Below, piece after piece: positions 6,709 to 12,840 of a stretch of DNA of 18,514 bases; within the stretch, counting starts at the first letter, position 1, and each line of letters begins with the position of its first letter. The position numbers and the translations under genes were made by a program. The notes beneath the pieces are model-generated. The model was not told the DNA's origin and ran no database searches. It saw only the letters and a program-made list of their open reading frames with translations. The DNA comes from an uncultured Erythrobacter sp. GTDB lineage: Bacteria > Pseudomonadota > Alphaproteobacteria > Sphingomonadales > Sphingomonadaceae. The stretch is from positions 1-18,514 of the forward strand of contig CAJXTZ010000046.1 of the NCBI GenBank assembly GCA_913061345.1, read 5' to 3'.

Positions 6709-7008
6709 ATGTATCTCGTCGTCTTTCGCAGTCGCAAGCACGCGGGTATCGACGGGAACGCCTATGCCGCGCAGGCCAATACGATGGAGACGCTCGCCTG
6801 CCAGCAACAAGGCTTCATCTCTTTCAAAAGCTACGCTGCCGACGACGGCGAGACTGTCGCGATTTCGGAATGGATGGACGAGGCATCGGCAAGGGCGTGG
6901 GGCCGCGTGGCGGATCATGCCGCCGCACAGGCCGACGGGCGGACGCACTGGTATGCCGAATACACGCTGTTTGCCTGCGGAAATCCGCGCATTCATCGCT
7001 TTCCCTAG
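6709..7008 (+). CDS. Antibiotic biosynthesis monooxygenase (ABM) domain protein
   Basis: A 99-residue single-domain protein with the ABM dimeric ferredoxin-like pattern: YLVVFRSRK at the start, METLACQQQGFISFKSY in the middle, then VAISEWMDEASARAWGRVADHAAAQ and a final strand WYAEYTLFACG. The family includes heme-degrading and quinone-forming enzymes, but most small members are uncharacterised. No Shine-Dalgarno is visible within 15 bases of the ATG, so it may be translated from a short leader. A 12-bp-period direct repeat of GTTTGAC (6661 and 6673) lies upstream. It is followed after 37 bp by the small ORF at 7046. Confidence 0.8.
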   Translation: MYLVVFRSRKHAGIDGNAYAAQANTMETLACQQQGFISFKSYAADDGETVAISEWMDEASARAWGRVADHAAAQADGRTHWYAEYTLFACGNPRIHRFP

Positions 7009-7045
7009 CCTGTCCTACACCGGGCACGACTTGCAGGAGGACGAC

Positions 7046-7183
7046 ATGGCCGGCGATGTGACGAAACCTGCTGATAGCGGCGCAATGACCCGGTGGCCGA
7101 AAAGCGGTGCTGACAAGCCTGCGAATTTCGCCTTAGGACCGTGTTCCAGGTGTTCCATATTAGCTGCAAAGGCACGCGCATGA
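7046..7183 (+). CDS. Small ORF (45 aa) coupled to the ArsC-family gene
   Basis: A 45-codon ORF with an ideal Shine-Dalgarno AGGAGG (7035-7040) five bases before the ATG. It ends in TGA at 7181-7183, overlapping the ATG of the next gene as ATGA. The product begins MAGDVTKPADSGAM, is hydrophilic, and has a CSRC motif at residues 33-36 followed by a short hydrophobic SILAAKA. No family is recognised. The strong ribosome site and stop-start overlap suggest translation and coupling to the ArsC-like reductase. It may be a small protein or a leader peptide that sets downstream expression; the CxxC next to a thioredoxin-fold reductase is suggestive only. Confidence 0.6.
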   Translation: MAGDVTKPADSGAMTRWPKSGADKPANFALGPCSRCSILAAKARA

Positions 7184-7533
7184 CCATCCATCTCTACGGC
7201 ATTCCCAATTGCGACACGGTAAAGAAGTCCCGCCGGTGGCTGGATGCGCAGGGCCTCGAATACACCTTTCACGACTACAAGAAGGAAGGCGTGGACCGAG
7301 AGAATCTCGCACGTTGGGCCGATCGCTGCGGCTGGAAGGTTCTGCTGAACCGGCGCGGGACTACCTTTCGCAACCTTGGCGAAGACGAGAAGGCGGATAT
7401 CGACCGGGACAAGGCACTCACCCTGATGCAGGAGCATCCCAGCATGATAAAGCGCCCCGTAATGGAAACCGATGACGGAGACCGCGTGCTGGTAGGCTTT
7501 ACGACCAGCGAATGGGAAAACGTTTTGTGTTGA
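7180..7533 (+). CDS. ArsC/Spx-family reductase (YffB-like)
   Basis: A 117-residue protein with the thioredoxin-like ArsC/Spx fold. The motif YGIPNCDTVKKSRRWL places the single active cysteine at residue 11 (Cys-x-x-Val, not CxxC). Further family marks are FHDYKKEGVD, LLNRRGTTFR and SMIKRPVME, the last carrying the conserved Arg-Pro. YffB-like members are glutathione-dependent reductases of unclear substrate and are not proven arsenate reductases; no other ars gene is nearby. The ATG at 7180 is chosen because the protein begins the conserved IHLYGIPN and overlaps the upstream small ORF stop; AAAGG lies 7-11 bases before it. Confidence 0.9.
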   Translation: MTIHLYGIPNCDTVKKSRRWLDAQGLEYTFHDYKKEGVDRENLARWADRCGWKVLLNRRGTTFRNLGEDEKADIDRDKALTLMQEHPSMIKRPVMETDDGDRVLVGFTTSEWENVLC

Positions 7534-7540
7534 TCCAGCA

Positions 7541-7898
7541 ATGATCGCCAGATTGGCGGACAATTGGAAGACCGGTTTCAGGGAAACGCTGGAATCGGCG
7601 CTGGCAGCGGGAATTGCGTGGTGGCTGGGCCTGCTGATTTTCGGAGGAGAACACACCCCTCTCTTCGCTGCCATAACGGCCATCGGCTGCCTCGCGCCGC
7701 GTGCAGCTTGCCCTGGGGGACAGCGCCCATTGCATTCTTGCTCCCCATCGGGCGCAGGACGACAATGGCGGTCTGGACGAGGCCGAACGCTGGATCGCGG
7801 CAGGTCACGATCTTGCCGACGGTGACGATAGCGCTTTCAAGACGGTCGACGCTCAGGAAAGCGAGGTGATGAATGGCGAGGATTGCCGTGGTTCGTAG
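7541..7898 (+). pseudogene. Broken FUSC-family (aromatic acid exporter-like) gene
   Basis: The first 50 or so codons from the ATG at 7541 read like the N-terminus of FUSC-family inner-membrane proteins: an amphipathic DNWKTGFRETLESALAAG, then a transmembrane stretch with AWWLGLLIFGGEHTPLFAAITAI and CLAP. After about 7690 the frame continues into unrelated Arg/Ser-rich sequence and stops near 7825. An overlapping frame (to the TAG at 7896-7898) gives a more protein-like acidic tail with LDEAERWIAAGHDLADGDD. Full FUSC proteins have several hundred residues, so most of the gene is missing, as by internal deletion plus frameshift. An assembly collapse is an alternative. It lies 8 bp after the ArsC-like gene. 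Confidence 0.55.
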
Positions 7899-7994
7899 AA
7901 CGTGAATTCAGCAACCACCGACGTCAACCAACGCCCCGAACTCGCCGCGCGTCTTTCTATCCGATGGAAACAATTGGATGGTTCGTCGAAATTT
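7899..7994. other. Short intergenic gap between the FUSC remnant and the ubiG 3' end
   Basis: Together with the remnant this makes about 460 bp without an intact gene. No terminator with a T tract was seen for the minus-strand ubiG. Confidence 0.5.
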
Positions 7995-8756
7995 CTAGTC
8001 CGCCCGTTCCCGGTGCCGCGCGGTGACGATATAGTTGAGCGACAAATCGTCCGAGAGGTGCAGGCCCTTGCCTATGGAGAAGCCAATGCCCTTGGGCTCA
8101 CCCATCACCATTCCGGCATGGCCGAGCAGTTCCGCCAGCTCCTCAGGCGTGACGAAATCGTCCCAGTGATGTGTACCCTTCGGCACCGCGCCCAGGGCCT
8201 CTGCCGCGCCCACCAGCAGGGTGCGGCTTTTCAAGGTGCGGTTGGGGGTCGAAAGCACCATGAGGCCTTCAGGCGCCAGGTGCGCGGCGAGCTGCGCGAT
8301 GAAGGCCTGCTTGTCCTCGACATGCTCGATCACTTCCATGCTGGTGACAAGATCGAAATGGTCAAGGCCGGCCGAACCCAGTTCACCTGGAATATAGCGG
8401 ATATCCAGACCTGTTCCGTCTGCATGGGCGGCAGCGGCCTGCGTGTTTTCAGGACTGGCATCGACGCCGGTGACTTCCGCGCCAAGCCGCGCCAGCGGCT
8501 CGCACAACAGCCCCGCGCCGCAACCGGCATCCAGCGCGCGCTTGCCGGCCAGCGGTTTCACCGCTTCGATATCGCTGCCCCAGTGCATGTCTATCGCGTC
8601 GCGGACGAAGCCGAGGCGTATGGGGTTCAGCTTGTGCAGCATGGCCGAGCTGCCCGTGGGATCCCACCATTCGGCGGCCAGCGCACCGAAGTGGGCGGCC
8701 TCCTCCGGACGGATGGTGGCGGGACTGGTTACAGATGTGACAGTTGCGTCTGGCAT
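7995..8756 (-). CDS. ubiG: Ubiquinone biosynthesis O-methyltransferase UbiG
   Basis: SAM-dependent enzyme for the two O-methylations of ubiquinone synthesis, acting at the inner membrane face. In this 253-residue protein the N-terminal HFGALAAEWWDPTG and HKLNPIRLGFV are diagnostic for UbiG. The SAM-binding motif LDAGCGAG is at 75-82, the acidic ribose ligand in GVDAS at 97-101, and EVIEHVED follows. The C-terminus contains GTHHWDDFVTPEEL and GFSIGKGLHLSDDLSLNYI, also typical. The start ATG at 8756 has GGGAG about 6 bases upstream on the minus strand. It is divergent from lysC with only 58 bp between starts. Confidence 0.95.
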   Translation of the reverse strand: MPDATVTSVTSPATIRPEEAAHFGALAAEWWDPTGSSAMLHKLNPIRLGFVRDAIDMHWGSDIEAVKPLAGKRALDAGCGAGLLCEPLARLGAEVTGVDASPENTQAAAAHADGTGLDIRYIPGELGSAGLDHFDLVTSMEVIEHVEDKQAFIAQLAAHLAPEGLMVLSTPNRTLKSRTLLVGAAEALGAVPKGTHHWDDFVTPEELAELLGHAGMVMGEPKGIGFSIGKGLHLSDDLSLNYIVTARHRERAD

Positions 8757-8814
8757 GCTTGCTCCCTAACAGCGCGCGAGGGTTTCAACCAGACTAACGC
8801 ATGAGGGACGAGAC

Positions 8815-10122
8815 TTGGCCCGGATCGTGATGAAATTTGGCGGCACGTCGGTTGCGGGGACCGAGCGTATTCGCCGCGTTGCCAATATCGTTCGCGCGCA
8901 GGCTGCGGGCGGTAACGAGGTGGCCGTGGTGGTGAGCGCGATGGCAGGCGAGACAGATCGCCTCGTCAACTTTTGCCGCGAGGCAAACCCACTGTATGAC
9001 CCAGCGGAATATGACGTGGTCGTCTCCAGCGGGGAACAGGTCACGGCAGGGTTGCTGGCGCTGACACTGCAGGCGATGGGCTGCAAGGCGCGCAGCTGGC
9101 TGGGCTGGCAATTGCCGGTAAAGACCTTCTCCGCCCACGCCAATGCCCGCGTGGGGGAAATTCATGCGGAGCGGCTGGGCGATGCGATGGCAGGCGGCGA
9201 GATCGCCGTAATCCCCGGCTTCCAGGGCGTATCCGATCTGGAGCGGATTACCACCATGGGCCGCGGCGGATCGGACACGTCTGCCGTTGCCATCGCCGCT
9301 GCGGTAAGTGCCGATCGCTGCGATATCTATACCGACGTTGACGGGGTCTACACCACCGATCCGCGGATCGTGGCACGCGCGCGCAAGATCAAATATGTCT
9401 CTTACGAAGAAATGCTGGAACTGGCTTCTGTCGGCGCCAAGGTATTGCAGACACGCTCTGTCAGCCTTGCCATGAAACACAACGTGCCGGTGCAGGTTCT
9501 CTCGTCCTTCGTGGATGAAGGCTCCCCCCCTGCCGATACGCTGCCCGGCACGATGATAGTCTCCGAAACGGAGATGCAGAATATTCTTGAGGATACGAAT
9601 ATGGAACGCCAATCCGTAACAGGCATCGCCCATGACAAGAACGAGGCCCGCGTCGTCCTCACCCGCGTGCCTGACAAGCCGGGTGCAGTGGCCGACATCT
9701 TCACCCCGCTGGGTGAAGCCGGCATCAATGTCGACATGATCATCCAGAACGTGGGCCGCGACAAGGGCGAGACCGACGTGACCTTCACCGTGCCTCAGGC
9801 CGAACTGGCGCGTGCGCAGGCCTTGCTGGAGGACAAGCAGGCCAGCCTGGGTTTCAATCGCATCATTACCGATGTGAAAGTGGCCAAGATCTCGGTCGTA
9901 GGGATGGGCATGAAAAGCCACACCGGCGTGGCTGCCACCATGTTCAAGTCGCTGGCCGATCGCGGCATCAACGTGCAGGCGATCTCGACTTCGGAAATCA
10001 AGGTTTCCGTACTGATTGACGAAGACGAGACAGAACTGGCCGTGCGCGTGCTGCACACTGCATACGGCCTCGATGCACCCGATGATATCGGGCCTGATGA
10101 CAACGTGTATGGGGCCGACTAA
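8815..10122 (+). CDS. lysC: Aspartate kinase (alpha subunit, full length)
   Basis: First enzyme of the aspartate pathway (lysine, threonine, methionine, diaminopimelate). A 435-residue protein with the N-terminal kinase motif VMKFGGTSVA, VVVSAMAGETD, GRGGSDTSAVA and YTDVDGVYTTDPRIV, then two ACT domains in the last 170 residues for feedback control (DKPGAVADIF..AGINVDMIIQNV and VGMGMKSHTGVAATMF). The start is a TTG at 8815 with GAGG at 8803-8806; it gives the conserved MARIVMKFGG N-terminus. The upstream ATG at 8801 is out of frame and only nine codons long. It is probably co-transcribed with the flavoprotein gene 10 bp downstream. Confidence 0.95.
   Translation: MARIVMKFGGTSVAGTERIRRVANIVRAQAAGGNEVAVVVSAMAGETDRLVNFCREANPLYDPAEYDVVVSSGEQVTAGLLALTLQAMGCKARSWLGWQLPVKTFSAHANARVGEIHAERLGDAMAGGEIAVIPGFQGVSDLERITTMGRGGSDTSAVAIAAAVSADRCDIYTDVDGVYTTDPRIVARARKIKYVSYEEMLELASVGAKVLQTRSVSLAMKHNVPVQVLSSFVDEGSPPADTLPGTMIVSETEMQNILEDTNMERQSVTGIAHDKNEARVVLTRVPDKPGAVADIFTPLGEAGINVDMIIQNVGRDKGETDVTFTVPQAELARAQALLEDKQASLGFNRIITDVKVAKISVVGMGMKSHTGVAATMFKSLADRGINVQAISTSEIKVSVLIDEDETELAVRVLHTAYGLDAPDDIGPDDNVYGAD
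9601..10122 (+). CDS. Candidate internal-start regulatory (beta) subunit of aspartate kinase
   Basis: The in-frame ATG at 9601 (residue 263 of LysC) has GAGGA at 9589-9593, seven bases upstream. The product would be 173 residues beginning MERQSVTGIAHDKNEA and holding both ACT domains. It aligns by eye with the separately translated beta subunit of alpha2beta2 aspartate kinases such as that of Corynebacterium glutamicum. Translation of this product is inferred. Confidence 0.5.
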   Translation: MERQSVTGIAHDKNEARVVLTRVPDKPGAVADIFTPLGEAGINVDMIIQNVGRDKGETDVTFTVPQAELARAQALLEDKQASLGFNRIITDVKVAKISVVGMGMKSHTGVAATMFKSLADRGINVQAISTSEIKVSVLIDEDETELAVRVLHTAYGLDAPDDIGPDDNVYGAD

Positions 10123-10132
10123 GGCCACCCGC

Positions 10133-11152
10133 ATGACAAGCTATTCCAGAACGTCGGCGCTGATGGCGCGCGGCAACGAATTCCTCGGTTCGCAGCACGC
10201 CATCATGTGCGGCGCGATGAGCTGGGTCTCCGAACGCAAACTCGTGTCTGCCATCAGCAATGCGGGCGGATTCGGCGTGATTGCCTGCGGGGCGATGACG
10301 CCCGAACTGCTGGATGCAGAAATTGCTGCGACCAGGGCGATGACGGACAAGCCGTTCGGCGTGAACCTCATCACCATGCACCCCGACCTGTTCGACCTCA
10401 TTGATGTTTGCGCGAAACATGAGGTTACGCATGTCGTGCTGGCGGGTGGCTTGCCGCCCAAGGGTAGCGTCGATGCGATCAAGCAGAAGGGCGCCAAGCT
10501 GATCTGCTTTGCTCCGATGCTGGCGCTGGGCAAAAAACTGCTGCGGTCCGGTGCGGATGCGCTGGTGATCGAGGGGATGGAGGCGGGGGGGCACATCGGC
10601 CCTGTGTCCACCAGCGTTCTGGCGCAGGAAATCCTGCCCGAACTTGCCGCCGAAAACGTGGTGTTCGTGGCTGGCGGCATCGGTAAGGGAGACATGATTG
10701 CCGGCTACCTGGAAATGGGCGCCGCAGGCGTGCAACTGGGCACCCGCTTTGCCTGCGCGACGGAAAGTATCGCTCACCCCAATTTCAAGAAGGCCTTTTT
10801 CCGCGCCAGCGCTCGCGACGCGGTGGCCAGCGTCCAGGTCGACCCGCGCCTGCCGGTGATCCCGGTGCGCGCGCTGAAGAACAAGGGCACCGAGGAATTC
10901 ACCAGCAAGCAGCGCGAAGTCGCGGCCGTGCTGGATCGCGAGGAAATTGCAATGGCCGAGGCGCAGTTGCAGATCGAGCATTACTGGGCAGGTGCGCTGC
11001 GCCGTGCGGTGATCGATGGGGACGTGGAAAACGGCTCGCTGATGGCGGGGCAAAGCGTCGGCATGGTCAAGGCAGAGGAGCCGGTGACCGAGATCATCGA
11101 GACGTTGATGGCCGAAAGCGAAGAGGCGCTGACAAGACGCAACCGTATCTGA
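10133..11152 (+). CDS. NAD(P)H-dependent flavin oxidoreductase, nitronate monooxygenase / FabK-like
   Basis: A 339-residue FMN-binding TIM-barrel protein of the 2-nitropropane dioxygenase family. Marks include GAMSWVSERKLVSAISNAGGFG near the N-terminus, KPFGVNLI, and ALVIEGMEAGGHIGP with His154 at the place of the catalytic/NADPH-site His. Further on are FVAGGIGKGDMIAGYLEMGAAGVQLGTRF and its phosphate-binding glycines. The family detoxifies alkyl nitronates; the EAGGHIG motif is also shared by FabK enoyl-ACP reductases, so either activity is possible. The ATG at 10133 follows AAGG by 8 bases, 10 bp after the lysC stop. The upstream in-frame extension to 10016 lies inside lysC and is rejected. 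Confidence 0.88.
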   Translation: MTSYSRTSALMARGNEFLGSQHAIMCGAMSWVSERKLVSAISNAGGFGVIACGAMTPELLDAEIAATRAMTDKPFGVNLITMHPDLFDLIDVCAKHEVTHVVLAGGLPPKGSVDAIKQKGAKLICFAPMLALGKKLLRSGADALVIEGMEAGGHIGPVSTSVLAQEILPELAAENVVFVAGGIGKGDMIAGYLEMGAAGVQLGTRFACATESIAHPNFKKAFFRASARDAVASVQVDPRLPVIPVRALKNKGTEEFTSKQREVAAVLDREEIAMAEAQLQIEHYWAGALRRAVIDGDVENGSLMAGQSVGMVKAEEPVTEIIETLMAESEEALTRRNRI

Positions 11153-11165
11153 CGCACCGAAGAGG

Positions 11166-11405
11166 ATGACGTGTCAGGTCTTCCGGCTTAATTCGGGCAG
11201 GGGCGGCCGCGACGATCGCTTTCACCTTGATCTGCCTGTGCGGCTCTACGTTGGTCTTTTCGGTGCCGCCGTATTCTTCAGAGCCCGATTGGACGCGCAC
11301 GGGCGCGACTATAGACGAAACGGCGTCGAGGCGATCAGCCTGCGGCAACTATTCACGGCAGACCCCAACAATATCCTTCTGAAACTGAACTTCTTCGGCG
11401 AATGA
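11166..11405 (+). pseudogene. N-terminally truncated VOC (glyoxalase-like) remnant
   Basis: This open frame ends with a typical VOC-superfamily C-terminus: RARLDAHGRDYRRNG, then ISLRQLFTADPNNILLKLNF with the characteristic DPN and final KLNF strand (11280-11405). VOC proteins usually have about 120-140 residues; at most 79 codons are here, and the first part from the ATG at 11166 (no proper ribosome site spacing) does not resemble the family. A second frame (from about 11188) reads as a hydrophobic, start-less stretch, fitting decayed sequence. It follows the flavoprotein gene. It is most likely a gene relic. Confidence 0.5.
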
Positions 11406-11469
11406 AGGTCGCGCCGCATCAAGCGATCTGGAGCGCCACAACGCCAGCAGAGGATGCGGCGTGCGCCGA

Positions 11470-12255
11470 TCAGGCCGATTCCAGTAAAAGATGCCGGTTG
11501 GCGTTGGATTGCGCTTCCGAACGCAAAGAGGAGCCGAAGGAGAACGCGGAGCCCGTCCCCTGTGGTTCCAGACCTGCATCCGGGTCGACCCCATGGTTCA
11601 CGGCCCAGATCGCTGCCTGTGTGCGATTTTGTACGGACAGCTTGCGAAGGATCGCCTTTACATGGACCTTTACCGTAGCTTCGCTGATATCCAGTCGCTG
11701 CGCGATGACCTTGTTCGGATACCCCATGATGAGGCAGCGCAGCGTTTCTACTTCTCTTTCGGAAAGGGAGCAGAAAATTTTCGATCTGTCGGGCTCGGCC
11801 CTTCGCGGGGCCTTGCCGAAATCCGGCAGATGCTGAATCACGGCCCCCGGAAGAACTTTCTCGCCAAGTGCGACAAGCCGTAGTGATTCCAGAAATGGCT
11901 CGAAATCGATTTCCTTGATGATGTAACCGTCTGCCCCGGCGCGGAATGCAGAGACCATCGTATCGAAATCGAATGTGTCGGCCAGCAGGACGATCCGCGT
12001 GGCAGGCTGCCGTGCGCGAAGTGCGGCGATATCGGTTTCGATGTCGCCGGTTGCGCTGATGTCAATCAACAGCAGATCACTGCCGGACTTCGTTCGATCT
12101 TCGGCTGTTACCTCGTTCGGCGTTTCGAGCAGATCATCGCAATGCGAGAAAGTTCGCCCGAGGGAGAATCCGTCCTCACCCAGAATACGCTTGAGACCTT
12201 CCCGCGCCAACGAATTGCCACAAACGAGTGACGCGGAGATGTTATGGGCAATCAC
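11470..12255 (-). CDS. Orphan LuxR/NarL-type response regulator with degenerate receiver
   Basis: A 261-residue two-domain regulator. The receiver (about 8-135) keeps Asp65 in LLLIDIS and Lys114 in GYIIKE, but the acidic pair that binds Mg2+ is replaced by Cys12-Gly13 (SLVCGNSLAREGLKRIL). The usual Thr/Ser before the signalling loop also appears to be Leu/Ala. It may therefore work without classical phosphorylation. The LuxR HTH is intact at 163-215 (SEREVETLRCL, GYPNKVIAQRLDISEATVKVHVKAILRKL). The last 30 residues are a Ser-rich tail. The start is GTG at 12255 behind an AGGGGGGG tract about 8 bases upstream. No histidine kinase is adjacent. A long AT-richer region lies upstream. Confidence 0.88.
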   Translation of the reverse strand: MIAHNISASLVCGNSLAREGLKRILGEDGFSLGRTFSHCDDLLETPNEVTAEDRTKSGSDLLLIDISATGDIETDIAALRARQPATRIVLLADTFDFDTMVSAFRAGADGYIIKEIDFEPFLESLRLVALGEKVLPGAVIQHLPDFGKAPRRAEPDRSKIFCSLSEREVETLRCLIMGYPNKVIAQRLDISEATVKVHVKAILRKLSVQNRTQAAIWAVNHGVDPDAGLEPQGTGSAFSFGSSLRSEAQSNANRHLLLESA

Positions 12256-12286
12256 GAGATTAACCCCCCCTGTTTAAGTTAGAATG

Positions 12287-12299
12287 CTTCAGCCTGAAG
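12287..12299. promoter_or_regulatory. Dyad, candidate operator upstream of the response regulator
   Basis: A perfect 13-bp palindrome with a 1-base centre, CTTCAG-C-CTGAAG, 32-44 bases before the GTG start. The position between a TATATA-type -10 region and the start would suit autoregulation. Inference only. Confidence 0.25.
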
Positions 12300-12351
12300 A
12301 AACTACCTTATATACCGGAACGAACTTTCGAAAACTCTTGAGCCAGAAAGT

Positions 12352-12377
12352 TACGACCAAGTTGCGACCTCGGTTCC
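12352..12377 (-). promoter_or_regulatory. Possible EcfG-like promoter for the response regulator
   Basis: On the minus strand, GGAAC (12377-12373) and CGTA (12355-12352) with a 17-base spacer, about 97 bases before the GTG start. One base differs from the EcfG consensus. Confidence 0.3.
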
Positions 12378-12840
12378 GTTCAGTGTGAGAACATTACGTC
12401 ATCTGGCTTGTGAAGTCGAGTCCCAGGTTTCTGCCGCAGTCCCGGATTTTCTCGATTTGTAGCGTCACGGTGGCCGCTTGGCAGAAACGTTAACACTATT
12501 CGTTTACCATAGCTTTTTCACCAGAATCGGCGATGAAATCAAACGGGTTTCCCGCGATATTTCCTTCCCAACCGAATTGCCCCTCAGAGGTGTTTGAGCG
12601 ACGAGCGGTTTTGAAAATGCGATGAACCGCGAAGAATTTACGACGCTCGCGCTACTGAATTCGGCTGAGAGATGGCGGCAAACTGGTTGGCATCATCCAA
12701 CGACGGAAGGGAACGGTTCGTAGATGACGCCGCCCACAGACGGAGTCGTGTCCAGAGCGCCCGCTCCAATGGGTGATGCTACGAAGCTGCAGCCAATTCG
12801 GGAGGAACGCATGAATGATGCTCGCCCGTAAGGGTCTCCG

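Larger units (their letters stand above)
12256..12840. other. 585-bp gene-free region upstream of the response regulator
   Basis: No convincing gene. It is AT-richer than its surroundings near the regulator. It holds a 13-bp dyad CTTCAG-C-CTGAAG (12287-12299) and an 8-bp palindrome TTTCGAAA (12326-12333). There is also a TATATA stretch and a 9-bp inverted repeat GTTTCTGCC/GGCAGAAAC with a 44-base loop (12427-12488). A minus-strand GGAAC-N17-CGTA (12352-12377) comes close to an EcfG promoter. A 33-codon ORF at 12622-12723 lacks a ribosome site and family resemblance. A six-codon ORF with a perfect Shine-Dalgarno lies at 12811. Possible roles are a long regulatory leader or relic DNA. Confidence 0.5.

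Noticed and set aside
7902..8804. 300-codon plus-strand open frame across ubiG
   Set aside because: Antisense shadow of ubiG with no family resemblance.
8794..10134. 446-codon open frame on the minus strand across lysC
   Set aside because: Exact antisense of a well-supported aspartate kinase; low-complexity His/Arg/Gly-rich translation with no family motif. GC-rich codon bias commonly opens such frames.
11188..11370. Hydrophobic reading frame resembling a signal-anchored small protein after the flavoprotein gene
   Set aside because: No start codon in frame before the hydrophobic segment; it overlaps the VOC remnant in another frame and its second half has atypical codons.
1095..12335. Identical 11-mer CTTTCGAAAAC at 1095-1105 and 12325-12335, both upstream of minus-strand genes
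   Set aside because: Repeated 11-mers are expected by chance many times in 18 kb, and the distances to the starts differ greatly (4 versus about 70 bases).
12489..12512. Possible CtrA box in GTTAAC...GTTTACC
   Set aside because: Half-sites do not have the TTAA-N7-TTAA spacing and sequence.
12622..12723. 33-codon ORF in the long intergenic region
   Set aside because: No Shine-Dalgarno, no recognisable family, and surrounded by non-coding sequence.
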